From: Montifringilla adamsi
Lineage: Eukaryota; Chordata; Aves; Passeriformes; Passeridae
Reading direction: 5' to 3'
DNA: 64,000 nt
NCBI GenBank assembly: GCA_017590115.1
Contig: JAGGNK010007004.1
Span: 11,034,418 to 11,098,417 of the forward strand
The notes under the pieces were generated by a model. The model made no database searches and was not told where the DNA came from. It saw nothing but the letters and a program-made list of their open reading frames with translations. The position numbers and the translations under genes were made by a program. Of this stretch, positions 37,450 through 50,244 are shown piece by piece (position 1 is the stretch's first letter; each line of letters starts with the position of its first letter).

Positions 37450-40374
37450 AATACACTTTTTGGCACCCAACACAGCCCAAGAAAGTGGAGAAAACACCCT
37501 ATTATAAATGCCCCAAAACCCCACCCATTTTAAACATAAACTTCCTCCAAAATAAGTATTTCAAAAATCCAAATAAACATTTAAAATAACAAATCTAAAA
37601 TCAAAAAACATTAAACCTTACCTAAACTAAAATTAAACTAAAATTAGACACCTTACCTAAACTATCAAAAAACCCATCTACAATTAAACTCCTAAAAATT
37701 AAAAAAGAACAAATACCAATTACCACCTCAACAATACACCACCAACAATACAACTCAAATACCATAACTGCATCTACCATCTACAATAAACTTTAATTAA
37801 CAACACCAAAAAATTATTCCTAACTCAATAAGCCCATTATACCATAATCCCTATCCACAAAATGACCCATAAACTAAAAAAGCAAACAAAAATCAACAAA
37901 ACCCACTCACCCTTCAACAACCCCATTTAACCTCTACACAAATCTAAAAGAAAATAAAAATTAACCATAAACTATCATACCTTAAATAAAACAACTCCAC
38001 CATTGAATACTACTGTACCAAACACATTAAAACTCCAACACAAACTAAAGTCCAAAACAACACAATAAAACACCACTATTGACATTACCAACACATTTTT
38101 CTCCATTCCCTGAACAGCAAAATAGACACCTCAATTTACCTTCACATGAAAAAGTGTACAATACACCTAAAACCAACTACCCCAAAAATAAAAACACAGT
38201 CCCTACCATCTACCATCAACTAATCCAAACTATACTAAAAAATAAAGCTTCAAAACATCTACAACACATCAATAATATCATTATATAAAAAACACAACAA
38301 CAAAAGTGTTTAAAAAATAATCCCAATTCTCCTAAAAGCCAACTTCACCATCAAAAAAAGAAAAATTTAAAAGTCTACTTAAAAAATCAAATTCCTAAAA
38401 ATAACAAAATAAACAGCATCAAATTCCCATCAATATCATCAACAAAATCACAGTATCTCCACCAACCAATAAAAAACCCCACAAACTTTCCTAAACACCA
38501 TAAACTTCTAAAAAATACACATTCCTAAAAACAACATTATACAGCCTCTCTATCTAATCACCCACAAAAAAACCATTTTCCAATAAACCCCTAAACAACA
38601 AACCTGCATCCAAATCAAACAAAAATATCCCTCCTACCATAGCCTGAATGCAATCAAACCCAAACCAAATAGAAAAAAACTCACTCTACAACCAAAAACC
38701 ATCATCTAGCCTAAAACAAAAAACACCTGAAAAAACCTCAAAATTGACCACCACAATTTTAAAATCAAAATTAAAAAATATCTAAAAACCAATTACACTC
38801 CAACAAAAAACATTTAACAACGTATAGAAAATCCAAACCACCTCAAAAATAATCAGCACTAAAACACAACTCCTCCTGACAGCCCAACTGCCAATCATAA
38901 AGGAAATACTCAAAACCAAAATTCCCTCTGCCCACCACACCACTAATACCACATAAAACAAATCAATCACCCTCAGCACCCCACACACCCATATTAAAAA
39001 CTAAACCACCTGAAAAGTTTAAAAAAATTACAAATTAGCCTAAAAATAAAAATTTAATCTCATCAACAAAAAAAACAACAAAAACAAATAATGCATACTA
39101 AAAAAACCTCCACCATACAGCCAACAAAAAAACCCATATTACACTCTTTTTACTAATAGTTCTGGTCACATTATGAAAATAAAATGAAAAATAAAAACCA
39201 AATAAAACCCAACACAAGTTACAAAACCACTAAAAGAAAAAATAAATCAAGCAAACTCACTAAACTAATAACCATTCAACTAACCCTAAGCATTACTTTA
39301 AAAAAAGCCAAAACTCTACCTGTACACTAATTCATAGATAACCAATACTTGATCAAAATAGCTAAAAAAACCCTAATTAACAACATAAAAAACCAATTTA
39401 AACTACTAAAAAGAAAATATTACTACCAAAACAAAAAAACTACCTATAAAAATCCACCATCTAGATACCCATAGCCCCAAAAATACGACCTATAAAAAAC
39501 ACCAAAAAACCAAATCAAACTACAAAAATAACTGTCAAAAATAAACGTAAATAACACCAAAAATTATTCCTAACTCAAACCCATAATACCTCAAATCATC
39601 AAAATAAAAATGCTCCCTATAAGTAAGCAAAAAACCAAAAAATCTAACCCTAAACAATATTTCTCATATTATCCATAACTATAAAGCATATACTGCCATC
39701 AAACAAACCAAACAATTCAAACCCCTAGAATATAATAAACAATAATTGAAATTAAAAAAAGCCGAACTAAATAATTCCACTGCACTATCCCAAACACACT
39801 AAACTAAAAACTGTAACATTAAGTTAGTGTGCCATATCCCCTACCAAACAAAAACAACAAACAAAAAATACAATCAACTATTAAAAACCACCTTAAAAAC
39901 ATTCCATAAAAAAAGTCTTTCAAAAATTAAAAACAACATCCAACAAAAGCCACCTGCTTAATTGACACCCAAAGTTCCACCAACCAAACAAACCCTACCC
40001 AACCTAAACCCCTACATACAATAAACAAAAACTAAATCCCAATAATACATATCAAAAATGTATTTTAAAAACCCATTTAAATCAGTTCTCCCTGAAACAC
40101 AGACAAACCCATTCATAAAGTTATCTTTACTCAAAAACCAAGTTACCCATAGTATATAAGACAAAAAGGTAAAACAACACAATATATATCACAAAAAAAT
40201 CTAATTATTGAGTAAAACCCATATATAAACATCATTATTTACTAAATATTACTACCATTACCTATATATAACTATATTATATGCATATGTATATATAACG
40301 TATGTGTTTACAAAGTTCAAATCTCTATTAGTTTTAGTAGGAAAGTAACAATATAGAGATAAAAAGTAGAATGC

Positions 40375-40600
40375 CCACAAAGCAGACTTTCTGAGTTTGT
40401 CATCTCTTTTAGAGGTTTTATTGTTTCATATTGTTATTTTCTTTTTGCACTAGTGAATGCTTTGCCTTTAAATAAACCAATTTTATCCACTTTTCTGCAA
40501 GGAAATCTTTTCCTCAAGCAATTGAGAGAGAGGCCCCTTGACTCTGCTTTCTAGAGGAACCCTTCAGAAGCTTTCTCCCAAATTCGCCTCAACCAAGACA
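40375..40600 (+). repeat. 3' LTR end (R/U5 part) of the edited provirus
   Basis: From about 40375 the sequence matches the distal part of the same LTR family (GACTTTCTGAGTTTGTCATC, AATAAACC near 40472, then TTTCTAGAGGAACCC and ACCAAGACA). This part has normal G content, so it escaped the editing seen upstream. The U3 part of this LTR is not recognisable. Confidence 0.7.
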
Positions 40601-40988
40601 CTCCAGCTTGAGCTCGAAGCCGAGTGCTGGAATGCTGAAGATAATTCCATGGAGATCAATGAAAACACAGAGAAATTGCAATTCTGTAGAAGAAGCTGAT
40701 GTGTGCAAAGCTGAACTTTCCTGTCAGGTACTTCCATTATGTGTGAGCACAGCCAGAAAAAAACCCCCCAAATTTAGATGTCATCCAGTAGCCTAATTAT
40801 TCTTAATGAATTTCGCCTAGGACTAACAAAATTAAGTAAAAAGTGAAGCAGGTTGTAATGACACCACCAGACTGATCCGGGTTATTTTTAAAAGCTTCCA
40901 TGCCCGAAGTGCCCTGGAATACTTAACCTGTGCCAGTGAAGTCACCATCAGAGATGTCCCTGAGCGGAGCTGGCCCAGCCCTCAGGCT

Positions 40989-41468
40989 TGTTAAAAACAG
41001 GTTAAAAACTGTTGTAAAACAGTTGATAATTGTTAAGCATGTACTGTTAGTTTGGTTGTTATAGTGTAAAAGGGGTGAAAAGGGTAGTTATAAGAAATAC
41101 AGTACTCAATATACCATAACACACCTCAGTAAAGTGTACCACCCCCAAGCGAAACGAGCCAGCCTGGACAGAACTGTAATGGGCCAATCAAACGCCTTAA
41201 ACCTTCATGCAAATGAAGGATCCAAAAAGAAACCAATCCAAATGGACAAAAAACAGGATAAAAAGGGGACTCCTGACCCACTGAGCGTGTGCTGCTCCAT
41301 CTGGGACATTGGGGACATCGCTGCTGAGAAGACCCAGTGCCAGCGCTGCAGCTTCCTCAACAGGAGCGCTCCTGCTCGGCCCGTGGGGCCCCTTGCTTAA
41401 GGCCTCTTTATTATAATAAATGCTGAAATCACTTTTGTACCAGGAGCCTGCTCTCGTTTTTTGTACCA
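40989..41468 (+). mobile_element. Solo LTR (TSD GGCT)
   Basis: 480 bases, TGTTAAAAACAGG to TTTTTTGTACCA. 4-base duplications GGCT at 40985-40988 and 41469-41472. TATA-like GGATAAAAAGGGG near 41257 and AATAAATG near 41416 give plus orientation. It lies about 390 bases from the end of the edited provirus. Confidence 0.82.
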
Positions 41469-42120
41469 GGCTGAGCTTTGCTCTGGACCACACCCCAAGG
41501 AGACACAGCTTTCTTCCATCGCTTTTGGCACCAGCTGTGCCTTAGCAATGTGGGCAGGGAGCATGGGGACAGTTTGACTTGGGGACAGCTGGCTCTGATC
41601 AAGGCTTTGATGCTTCACTGAACTGTGCAGTTGGAGATAAATCTGTGGCAATCCCACCTATGTTTTCTAGGGAAAATGCCTCCAGTCCTCACCCAGCAGG
41701 GAGTGACACACACAGTGACAGGCTGGCAGACTCCGTGCTGGGTGAGGGAGCAAGGGGTGCTGCTCCCCTGAGCCAGCCCAGAACACAACCATCACCACCA
41801 GGACCACACAGCATAAGTGATCTCCAACACCTAGGACACAAGGAAAAGAAGAACTGCAATTTCTCCCACCAGATGGAGGTCTGTATTGGAATTTACCAAT
41901 ATTACTGAACGGGACGTGCCTTGGTCTGTCTGGTCCCTGCTGCTGAACCAAACAGCAGCACCTGTGGTGTTCTCTCCCCAGATGCTACGGGTGGGTCACA
42001 GCTGAGCACGTAGGGACAAGTCCAGGCATGTCCCGAGCTCCAGTGCTTGTGGGCTGGAGCTTGCTGTTGAAGAGGGTCACTCCTCAGGCCTCCCTGAGCT
42101 GGAGAAACCTTTTAAGGCGA

Positions 42121-42541
42121 TGGTGAAGGAAGGAGTGGGTCTTGAAGGAGAATTTTTAATCCAGAGTTTTTATTCTGGGCCACACGGCCTCTGAATCCTG
42201 CAACAACTCCAAAAGAACTCCCAACCACGTGGCGTGCTTGCCCTTTTAACCCGGGGGAAAGCGGGAGGGGAGGGAACACAGGGACCACCAACCAGGTATG
42301 GGGCGAGGGGGTCTCAGGTGAGAAGGACACCTGGGTGGGCCAATGGCCCCCAGGGGGTGGAGAGCATCCTTTGAACCTGCCAAGCACTCAAAGCTCCCCT
42401 GGAATTTCTGGGTTGATAGACAGTGCCCAGCAGGGGTCAAGGGTGAGGGAAAGGAGAGGTGATTGACACACCACCTAGGGAAGGAAACTTCAGGGGAGGG
42501 ACCGGGGAAATTGAGGCACACCATGACAACACACTGCAACA
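42121..42541 (-). mobile_element. Probable solo LTR, minus orientation
   Basis: The right end ACACTGCAACA and left end TGGTGAAGG give near-inverted termini. On the minus strand a TTAAAAGGG box (about 42241) lies upstream of AATAAAAA (about 42160). No convincing target duplication, so the boundaries are tentative. Confidence 0.5.
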
Positions 42542-42544
42542 GGT

Positions 42545-44890
42545 CTGCTTCTCCAGGCTGGGGGACAGGGGTTGTATCAGGCCTCTGGCTCCCCTGCTGA
42601 GGACAGCTGCTCTTCCTCAACTCCTTTCAGCTGGCTTGTGTCTGCACCAGCTGAAAATCACTCTTTAATCCCTCCTGCCTGATGTGTTTCTCATGCCTAG
42701 AGGAGGGGTCCCCTGCCTGTCCCAAGCCAAGGATAAGATGGCTAGTCCCAGCCACACAAACATAAGCAATGCAATGCTCATGATTTAGGAGGTACTCACG
42801 CTCTCTTTGCCTGGGTGAGAGCCTGGAATAATTCATTCGAGTCACCACAAGACTGATACTGGATCCAAAGTGATACCACTCCAGCCCTCCCTCGACTTTG
42901 GAGCTGATGCCTTCTGTGCAGGCTTGGAGGTGATGCTGTTTGATGAAGGTTGGCAGGCATTAGAAAGCTCACCAGTTTATCACACCACCTTATGAGAGCA
43001 CCAGAGCATCGAGGAACCCACAGCTCGCTCTGCTACCCATGCTACCCAGACCATCAAAAACTCTTTGACCTCAGCAGTGACCAGTGGGACTCACCCCCAC
43101 AAGGTTGTGGGGATCCCTGCACAACTCCTGCAGCATTCCAGGCTGTAGAGGGGCTCAGCTGCCCTGTTCAGACCAACCTCCCTCTCTGGACTCAAAGCAG
43201 TTGACCATTGCAAAGCCCAGGCACAATTTTCTAAGCCACTGACCTGGACCAAACTCTTCCTAGTCCTTGGTGCTGACTGGCTTTTCCAACAAGAGACTGT
43301 GGTGATTATTGCTATAGCAGCAAGTCCACAAGTGAAGCAGAAAATAAACAAACTTTATCAAGGTGGTCAATGATGGAGAAAACACCATTCCCTTAGGTGG
43401 TGAGAGAAATAACATTAGCAGCAGCAGAAGGAGCAGCACCATACTGGAGCAGGGTGGGAGGAACTGCAGTTAGCTGGTTAGCCCATCTCTGGCCTCAGCA
43501 GGACATCTGTTTTTAGCACTGGCTTCATTACCAGGAGCAAGTTACCCTGCACAGCATCATTCTCCTGCCTGGCTTGAAACTTCACAACCTATCTAGTGCT
43601 TATTTCCCTCTCTCACCTAAAAGACATGAATTTACACACGGGTGTAGAACAGGCCAGACAGGGGGTTATGAATACATTAGCCACTGCAGGGGGATGTGCA
43701 AGAAGTTTGACCTGGTGCCCCAGGGAGAGCAGTTCTCAAGCTCAGCAGGACCAAACTATTTGTCTTTCTTTCCTAACCAAGGGACCACATGGCAGCTGAG
43801 AAGGCTGCACAGGGAATGGGTCACTCACCTCAGCAGCCAAGGAGGGCTGTGGGGAGTAGCACCTACATAGAGAGGGTATGAGAGGCTCCTAAGCAAAGGC
43901 AGCCCAAAAATCACTCACCAGGGCAAATACACCAAGCCCTGACACAACCCGTGACACTGACTGGCTACTTTCACCTTTTCGGTACCTCAAAAGAGCAGAT
44001 GACACCAGTGCTCACTGCCACAGCCCCCACACAGGGGCACACCACCCCACAGACAGGACTCACCACACAGAAGAAGTAGGCTCACAAGCAGAGAGGAGTC
44101 CTGCTCCCACCACAGCTCAGGAAACATGACCAGGCTCCACCTCTCACAGGAGGAGCAACTCAGCTAATGAGCCCTTTTAATGGCTGTGGTGTCAATCAGT
44201 GTCAGCAGCTGAGGCGGCAGGGCTGCAGCACAGGTGGGTTTGGAGGCTCTCACACCGTGCCTCACCTGTTTGTAGTTTACTGCCCGTTTCCATGGGCAGC
44301 AGCAGGATCTAATGTCCCCCCTCATCACTGCCACCAGACCTGAGGTGCCTCAGGCCTTGCAGAAGACCTAGGTGGGCACTCGGTAGAAGCTTTGCTGCTG
44401 GGATCTGGGAGAACTTCAGGCTGTACAGCCTGACTTTGGAGCATGCAATTCCCCTTCATGCTACAGAGCATTTTGAACACACCAGGATGGCAGGAAACAC
44501 CATGGCATGTGTTCAGGGCTTTTGATTCTCTTTCGGGTCCATTTTCAAGAGGTGTTTATCACCATTACTATCCCAAGTGAACTCAAACCCTGGAAGCATG
44601 CAGGAGCATCTAGGAATGTGTGCCAGGAAGGGATTTACAACAAAAATAATTTGGTTTTAATCACTTTTTTTTTTCTCTTTGCACTGTGGATTTGACACAT
44701 TCCTGAGAGAGGCATAAAGTCTGACATGAAGAGCTCATGTCAGTATAACATGTCAAATCATCAAGACTGTGTGAGCACCAGCCCACGTCTTTTCGCATGC
44801 TCAGGCTCCAAAAAATGCCTGCTCCACTATTTTATATGCCCAGACTCAAACACATATGCTGCACAGTTGCTCCTACATGACCAATAACCT
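42545..44890. other. Intergenic, nothing assigned
   Basis: No exon with splice sites and protein signature, no LTR ends. Upstream exons of the ovochymase-like gene (signal peptide, S1 start) might lie between 36.5 and 44.9 kb but were not recognised. Confidence 0.4.
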
Positions 44891-44899
44891 GGAATTCAG

Positions 44900-47800
44900 G
44901 GGACATACAATAAAAGTTGAGTGGAGTAAGAAACTTTGGTCCTTCCACCTCCAGAACAACTTGTTCATGGCTGGTCCTAAAGAAAAAAACAAAACCAGGC
45001 ACGGCACCTACTTTTCTTACTTTTTATATAAAATAGACATTTACATACATTTTCTTCTGCAAAGACTTCGAGCATAACTCCTTGATGTGAAATCTAGCCA
45101 TAAATCCCACCATGAAAAAAGCAAAGACTTTGCAAATTCCTGCATCACATACATCCAGCTGCTGCTAAGAGTGAATTTATTTTCAAAATATTTCTAATTC
45201 ACGGGCTGTTTTCTTGTGGTTTTGTTTTTGTTTGGTTGTTTTTTTCTTTCTGAAAAAGATATACACAGCTAATTTAAAAAATTAGATACAGAAATAAGAA
45301 CCATATGAACAACAGGAAATGCAAACAACTTCGGCATGAGAGGAACACGCAGCATGACATCCACTTCAGGCAGAGATTTCTACAGTAATACAGTTGTGTT
45401 ACAGTTGTAACTTTTACAGAGGATACCACTGGGGGTATTTTCCAGAAGAAAAAATTCTCAGCAAGTCAGTACAAACATGGCAATGAACTTTTGCACAAAG
45501 TTATCAAGGTTACCTGAAGCAACTTTGCCACATTAAAACACCAGTGAATGCCAAGCGCTGTTTTTTTTCTTTTTCTTTTTTTTTTCTCTTTTGCTGCTGG
45601 GTTTAAATTTACATGAAAGCAAAATGGTGCATTTTGAAATTGCTGCAAGAGACTGAAGGTTGGGGGAAAAGCCCTCTAAGGGCTAATTTTTTGAAAGATT
45701 GTGCATAATTGCATATATGAGAGATAGAAATTGAGCACTTGGTCAACTTAACCACATAAAGATTGAAGAGACTTCAGCATACACCAGCTGTTTCAATGAG
45801 CTGGAGGACAAGTGGGGCAAAAGACCATAAAATAATATTCTAAATTGCCTAATTAATAAATTAGACTGACAATTATCTTCTTTCACCAAATACTGTACAC
45901 CATATCTGGCCTGATTTCTGTAACTGTGGAGAAGCTTTCATAGGTTTTAGATCATTTTAGGGGTATCCAGCCTTCCCTGCAAGATAGGCTCTTTATTTTG
46001 AATTTTTTTGACTTACATGTCTTTCTACCCCCATGCATGCATGCCCAGCCCCTTATCCTCCTCGAAATCTCTGGAATGAAGGCTATTTGCACTGCTGCAT
46101 TCACTTACTGTTTGGCCAAAACAAATTGCCTGCACATTTGTAGGAAAATCTAGTCCAAGGAGTCCAGGAGAGAAAGAAAATACCCCCCCCCCCACCACTG
46201 CATCATTTATCCAAGGGGACAGAAAAGGGATGGAAGCAAAGAACACTGGAATTTAAATAAGCAATAAAAAATAAAATCCTTCAGCTGCAAATATTATCCA
46301 TGGGGAAAGGAAAAAGCAAAACAATTATTATGTTTCTCATTTAGGATTAAAATGTACAGTGAGTACATGAGATTCTGTCTAACCAGCTTTCCATTAATTC
46401 TCTGCTTTAAAATTAGTGAGCACTGAGGTTTAGCCAATGCAACTTACAGAGAGCATGAACTCTCCCCCACCAGGCAGATCTGCAGCCATTTATTAATCTG
46501 CAATCTCTGCTAACCATGCTGAGCACTGGAACTGGTAGAAAACAATGTATTTATAACTCTTTATTTTAGAAGCTGTATGATGCTAGAGGAAGAGAACATT
46601 TCCTATGATTAATTAAGACAATATAAAGTTATCACAAGGTAAGTTGCTTGATTTAACTTGCACAATAGCATTCCATTTTGGTGGAGGTAACCCATTTCAT
46701 ATCATACACCGTTCTTCTTTGCCTGCAATAAACCTTTGACATGATTGATGCCCTGAATAAACACAGAGCTTCAGCATAGGTGCCAACAGGACAGGGAGTC
46801 AGTTCAGAACTTCACAGGGGTTTAACTGCTTTGGTAGCCCATGGTCTGAGCCATTCTCCAAATCTGCTGCCAGTTTGCAAATGTCATCCTGCATAGATGG
46901 GGTATAAAGTGCTGGTTCAGGAACATAGGGTTCATTATTGAGCTCTCCTCTCTCCAGAACTACAAACCCAGCTCCAAAATGTGGAGAGCCGGCCTTTCGG
47001 CACGGAAATGTAAACTGCTTCAACTGGCATTAAAATCCCTGCATATGTTAACAGCCTAATTCAGGCAAGTGGATATGCCTTGCCTTCCAACCAAACCACC
47101 TCCCTTACTAGGGCACGGTGTCATCTTTCTCCGTTTTCTGCAAGTAAGACAGTGTTGCACAAATGGTAATCAGTCTTTCTCCAGGATCTGGGAGGGGGGC
47201 ATCCAAAGCTGTATTACAATTCTACACATACATGAGTTTTAGGAGGTCAGGATGGTTTTGATCAGGTTTTAGGACAAGCAGGAGACATTAATTTCTACCA
47301 GGTCTCTCAGGAAAGACAAACTAAGATTTATGCTGAAGTTAAAAACATAAAACTAAGTCTTCCCCCTCACAAAACATTGCTATAAAAAATACAACTTCTG
47401 TATTTGAAAAAATATGTTTCATTGGCCACTATTTAAAGCCACAAACTGCAGTGAGGCCTGTATAATATATAGTATTTATTTAATATTTTTTTTGAGGCAA
47501 AGTTTATAGTTGATACACATTTTTAAAGGAGGCACATCTCCCGCCATGCTACCCCCCTGACCTTCAGCTGGCTGCTGGAGCACTCTGCAGATGCCTCTTC
47601 CCTGGGGGGCTTTGCACAGTACCAGGGCTGCACCAAATACTGTTCTGCCAGCCCCCAAATTCACTGCACCACAGCCAGCCTGGGCACACAGGCCTTTGGG
47701 AAGCTGTCCCAAAGACAGGCTCACCTTGGGGACAGGCACAGAGCTTTCTGGTCCAGGTACCTCTGAATATCCCAGCAAGGAACCATCTACGACCTTGAAA

Positions 47801-50103
47801 TGCATGTTGGGGAGCTGACTGCTGTCAGAGGCCATTCAAGCTTTGGTGTCCCCATCCCATGGGACTGTGCTGGCATGATGTCACCTCCTCCAGGCCATCT
47901 GGCAGCCCAGGGATATGTGGATCTACTGTGTGCATGGCAGCCAGCAGAGCACCTGCACTGGAGACCTGCAGAAGTGTCAGTTCAGCCAGTCCACAGCCAC
48001 AACAGTTGTGTGAAAAAACAAGAGAGGGGTGCTGACCCAGCCCCAGGAGCTCAAACCTGCCCCTGGCATGGGCTGCTTGGGCTGGGATCAGAAAACAGTG
48101 AAGCAACTTGCCTATTCTGATCTGGAGGGAGAGAGCCCAAACACTCGTGGTGCCACCTCTTCCCCCCAGCAGTCCTTCAATTCTGCCCAGCTACTTCTGT
48201 AGCTGGCTGGTCTCCTTGGCCAGTGGGGACCAGTCCAGCCTAGTCTCAGTGGATGCACAGCCATGGCTCTGGCAGGTCCAAACCCTAGCAGGGCAGACTA
48301 CTGCACCTGGATGCCCTGTGAGCTCCAAACACAGTTGGAGTCACATCAATAATCCATCAGTAACCTGACCATCACCTGTGCAGCAAGACACCAGGCTTTT
48401 AAAAGGAAGCCAGCAAAACCTCCAGCTGAACTATCCCTGAACTGAGGGAACAGCTGAATCATCCCACTGTGGGAACTTGGAGAGTGCTGAAGTGACACGG
48501 CCAGCTAAATCCGGGCACCACAGTGGTGCCAGGCTTTTCCCGACATATTTTTTAGGGTATTGTACACCTACCCAAACTGTACCAATGATGCCAAACCCTG
48601 GGCTGCTGGCCACAGTCAAGCTCAAACAAAACAACTTTTCTAGCAGTTCAGTGCTGCAAGAGGAACAAACTGATGACTGACCCTGATGTCCAAACCCAAA
48701 GGCCGGAAGCAGATCCCACTAACGCTCCCTGGGAACTGGTGCAAACCCCAGTGGAAGCAGCAGAAGTGCTGCTATTGCAGGGCCAGTGTGGTCTAAAGTG
48801 CTCTGCAGCCACTTGCCTTAGAATCATGAGAGGGAATTATTCCAGCACACCTCATTGGTACTTCCTTTTTCTAACTTCAGACAATACGAGTCACAATGCC
48901 CAACCATGTGGCCAGCTGTGAGGGATATTGTCCAATTCGTATAAAACAGAGAAAATATATTAATTATTTGATTATTATAAGTTAAATAAATAAAGCTCAA
49001 AAATAAAAGCCCCAGTTCTGAAGAGAATTTGTTTTCCCACATCAGTATTTAAAAATATAGATTTATGACTGATCAGCTATAGGTCATTTTCTGTATCTCT
49101 TAGGGGAGTGATGACAACACTTTGACCAAGTATTTTGTCAGCGTTATCACCATGATAAATGGGCTTTGTTCCTGCACACCCATAAAAGAGCCTCCTTCGT
49201 ACCTTTCCAGGCTAGGAAATGTTCCCTAATCTCCCTGTGGCTTTACTTTATGTCCTACATTGATTAGATAGGTTGGTTGTTTCCATACTGGGGACTGAGC
49301 AGGAGAACAAGTAATCCTAGAGCTTCCCATTGCCTTTGGATGCTTCAGCTTTTTTCAGAGTAGTAATTATTTGGCCTGGAGGGAAAGGGCAAAGGGTAAA
49401 GCCATATGATATCTGACAAAAGTGACATCATGAACCTGAATTACTACAAAATTATTGTCTAATGAATAAAACATTCAGGCTAGGTTTTCCCTCAAAGGAT
49501 CATCTGTCCTACTTGTAGAATCATCCTTCCAGGGTGATATTTAAATAGTTTCCCCTTTCTTTAGAATAATTTTCAAGTTCCATTTAGAGCTGTAAAAGTG
49601 ACCACCATTTCCTCAGCATTAACCCCTTGGAACCTTTTTTATGTGACCATTATGACCATCTTTCCTGTCTGCAGCACTTGCAATGAAGCCCATCAGTGGT
49701 GCTCTACATGGATGAGGTGAGCCTGTGTGGAGGAACAGAAGGTGCTACTTCACCCCTGCTGCAATGGATGAGTGCTTTGTCTCCATGGTTTCCCTGGTGA
49801 CAACCAAGATACTGAAGGTACATGTCCCACCCACACTCCCAGTGTGACTAGAACTAGGAGTTCAGCCTAGATGTAAATCTTGATTAAAGGAAGGTTTCAT
49901 TCATGCTCCAGCATGTCCCACAGGACCCAAGGATCTCATGATCCCACAGGATCCCGTAACTAATTGAACCTAAGCATGTGTTCGAAGTTTGCCTTCCGTA
50001 ATTCTGAGTCCTATCAAAGTTCTTTCAGCATCACTTTGAGCAACAGGCTTCCACCACACTCTTCTCCAAGGGGCATGAGTGTCTTTCTGCTGGTGACTGC
50101 TTG
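44900..50103 (-). other. Probable TMTC1 3' UTR and downstream flank, end not resolved
   Basis: The stretch directly after the TMTC1 stop has no convincing open frame on either strand. Minus-strand AATAAA signals (TTTATT on the plus strand) are seen at about 47475-47480, 46560 and 45990, so a long 3' UTR is plausible. I cannot say which signal is used. A poly-C run lies near 46185-46195. Confidence 0.35.
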
Positions 50104-50244
50104 CTATGTTTGGTCTTTCTCCTGGACTTCTTGAAACCGTTTCTCCAAGCGATCCAGTTTGGCCAGATTCTCCTTCAGCAGCTTGCTGTTTGGAACCAGC
50201 TGTAAGGCTTTCTCGTAGTAGTCACGGGCAGTGATGTAGCTCCC
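50104..50244 (-). CDS. TMTC1: TMTC1 terminal coding exon with stop
   Basis: 141 bases: 46 codons plus TAG at 50104-50106. Acceptor TTTCTTTGCAG. It encodes the last TPR (ARDYYEKALQLVPNSKLL) and a charged C-terminal helix ending QEVQEKDQT. Confidence 0.95.
   Translation of the reverse strand, partial: GSYITARDYYEKALQLVPNSKLLKENLAKLDRLEKRFQEVQEKDQT

Larger units (their letters stand above)
37385..40600 (+). mobile_element. Hypermutated endogenous retrovirus (G-to-A), with target duplication
   Basis: The element starts TGTCCTGGGG at 37385 and ends ACCAAGACA at 40600. It is flanked by the same 5 bases CTCCA (37380-37384 and 40601-40605). Between about 37530 and 40080 the plus strand is nearly free of G: I count 9 G in the 480 bases 37561-38040, while C stays common. 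The plus-strand frames still show reverse transcriptase sequence with expected G positions read as A: Trp codons appear as stops, and the catalytic Asp pair reads Asn-Asn (38271-38276). All frames are broken. This pattern is known for APOBEC deamination of minus-strand cDNA in retroelements, reported to be frequent in songbirds. Confidence 0.85.

Noticed and set aside
36912..37466. 184-codon minus frame
   Set aside because: Runs through the hairpin, the (CA)n repeat (poly-CysVal) and the short LTR. Not a gene.
38079..38288. 69-codon plus frame in the edited provirus
   Set aside because: Part of mutated RT, not a gene. It is described with the provirus.
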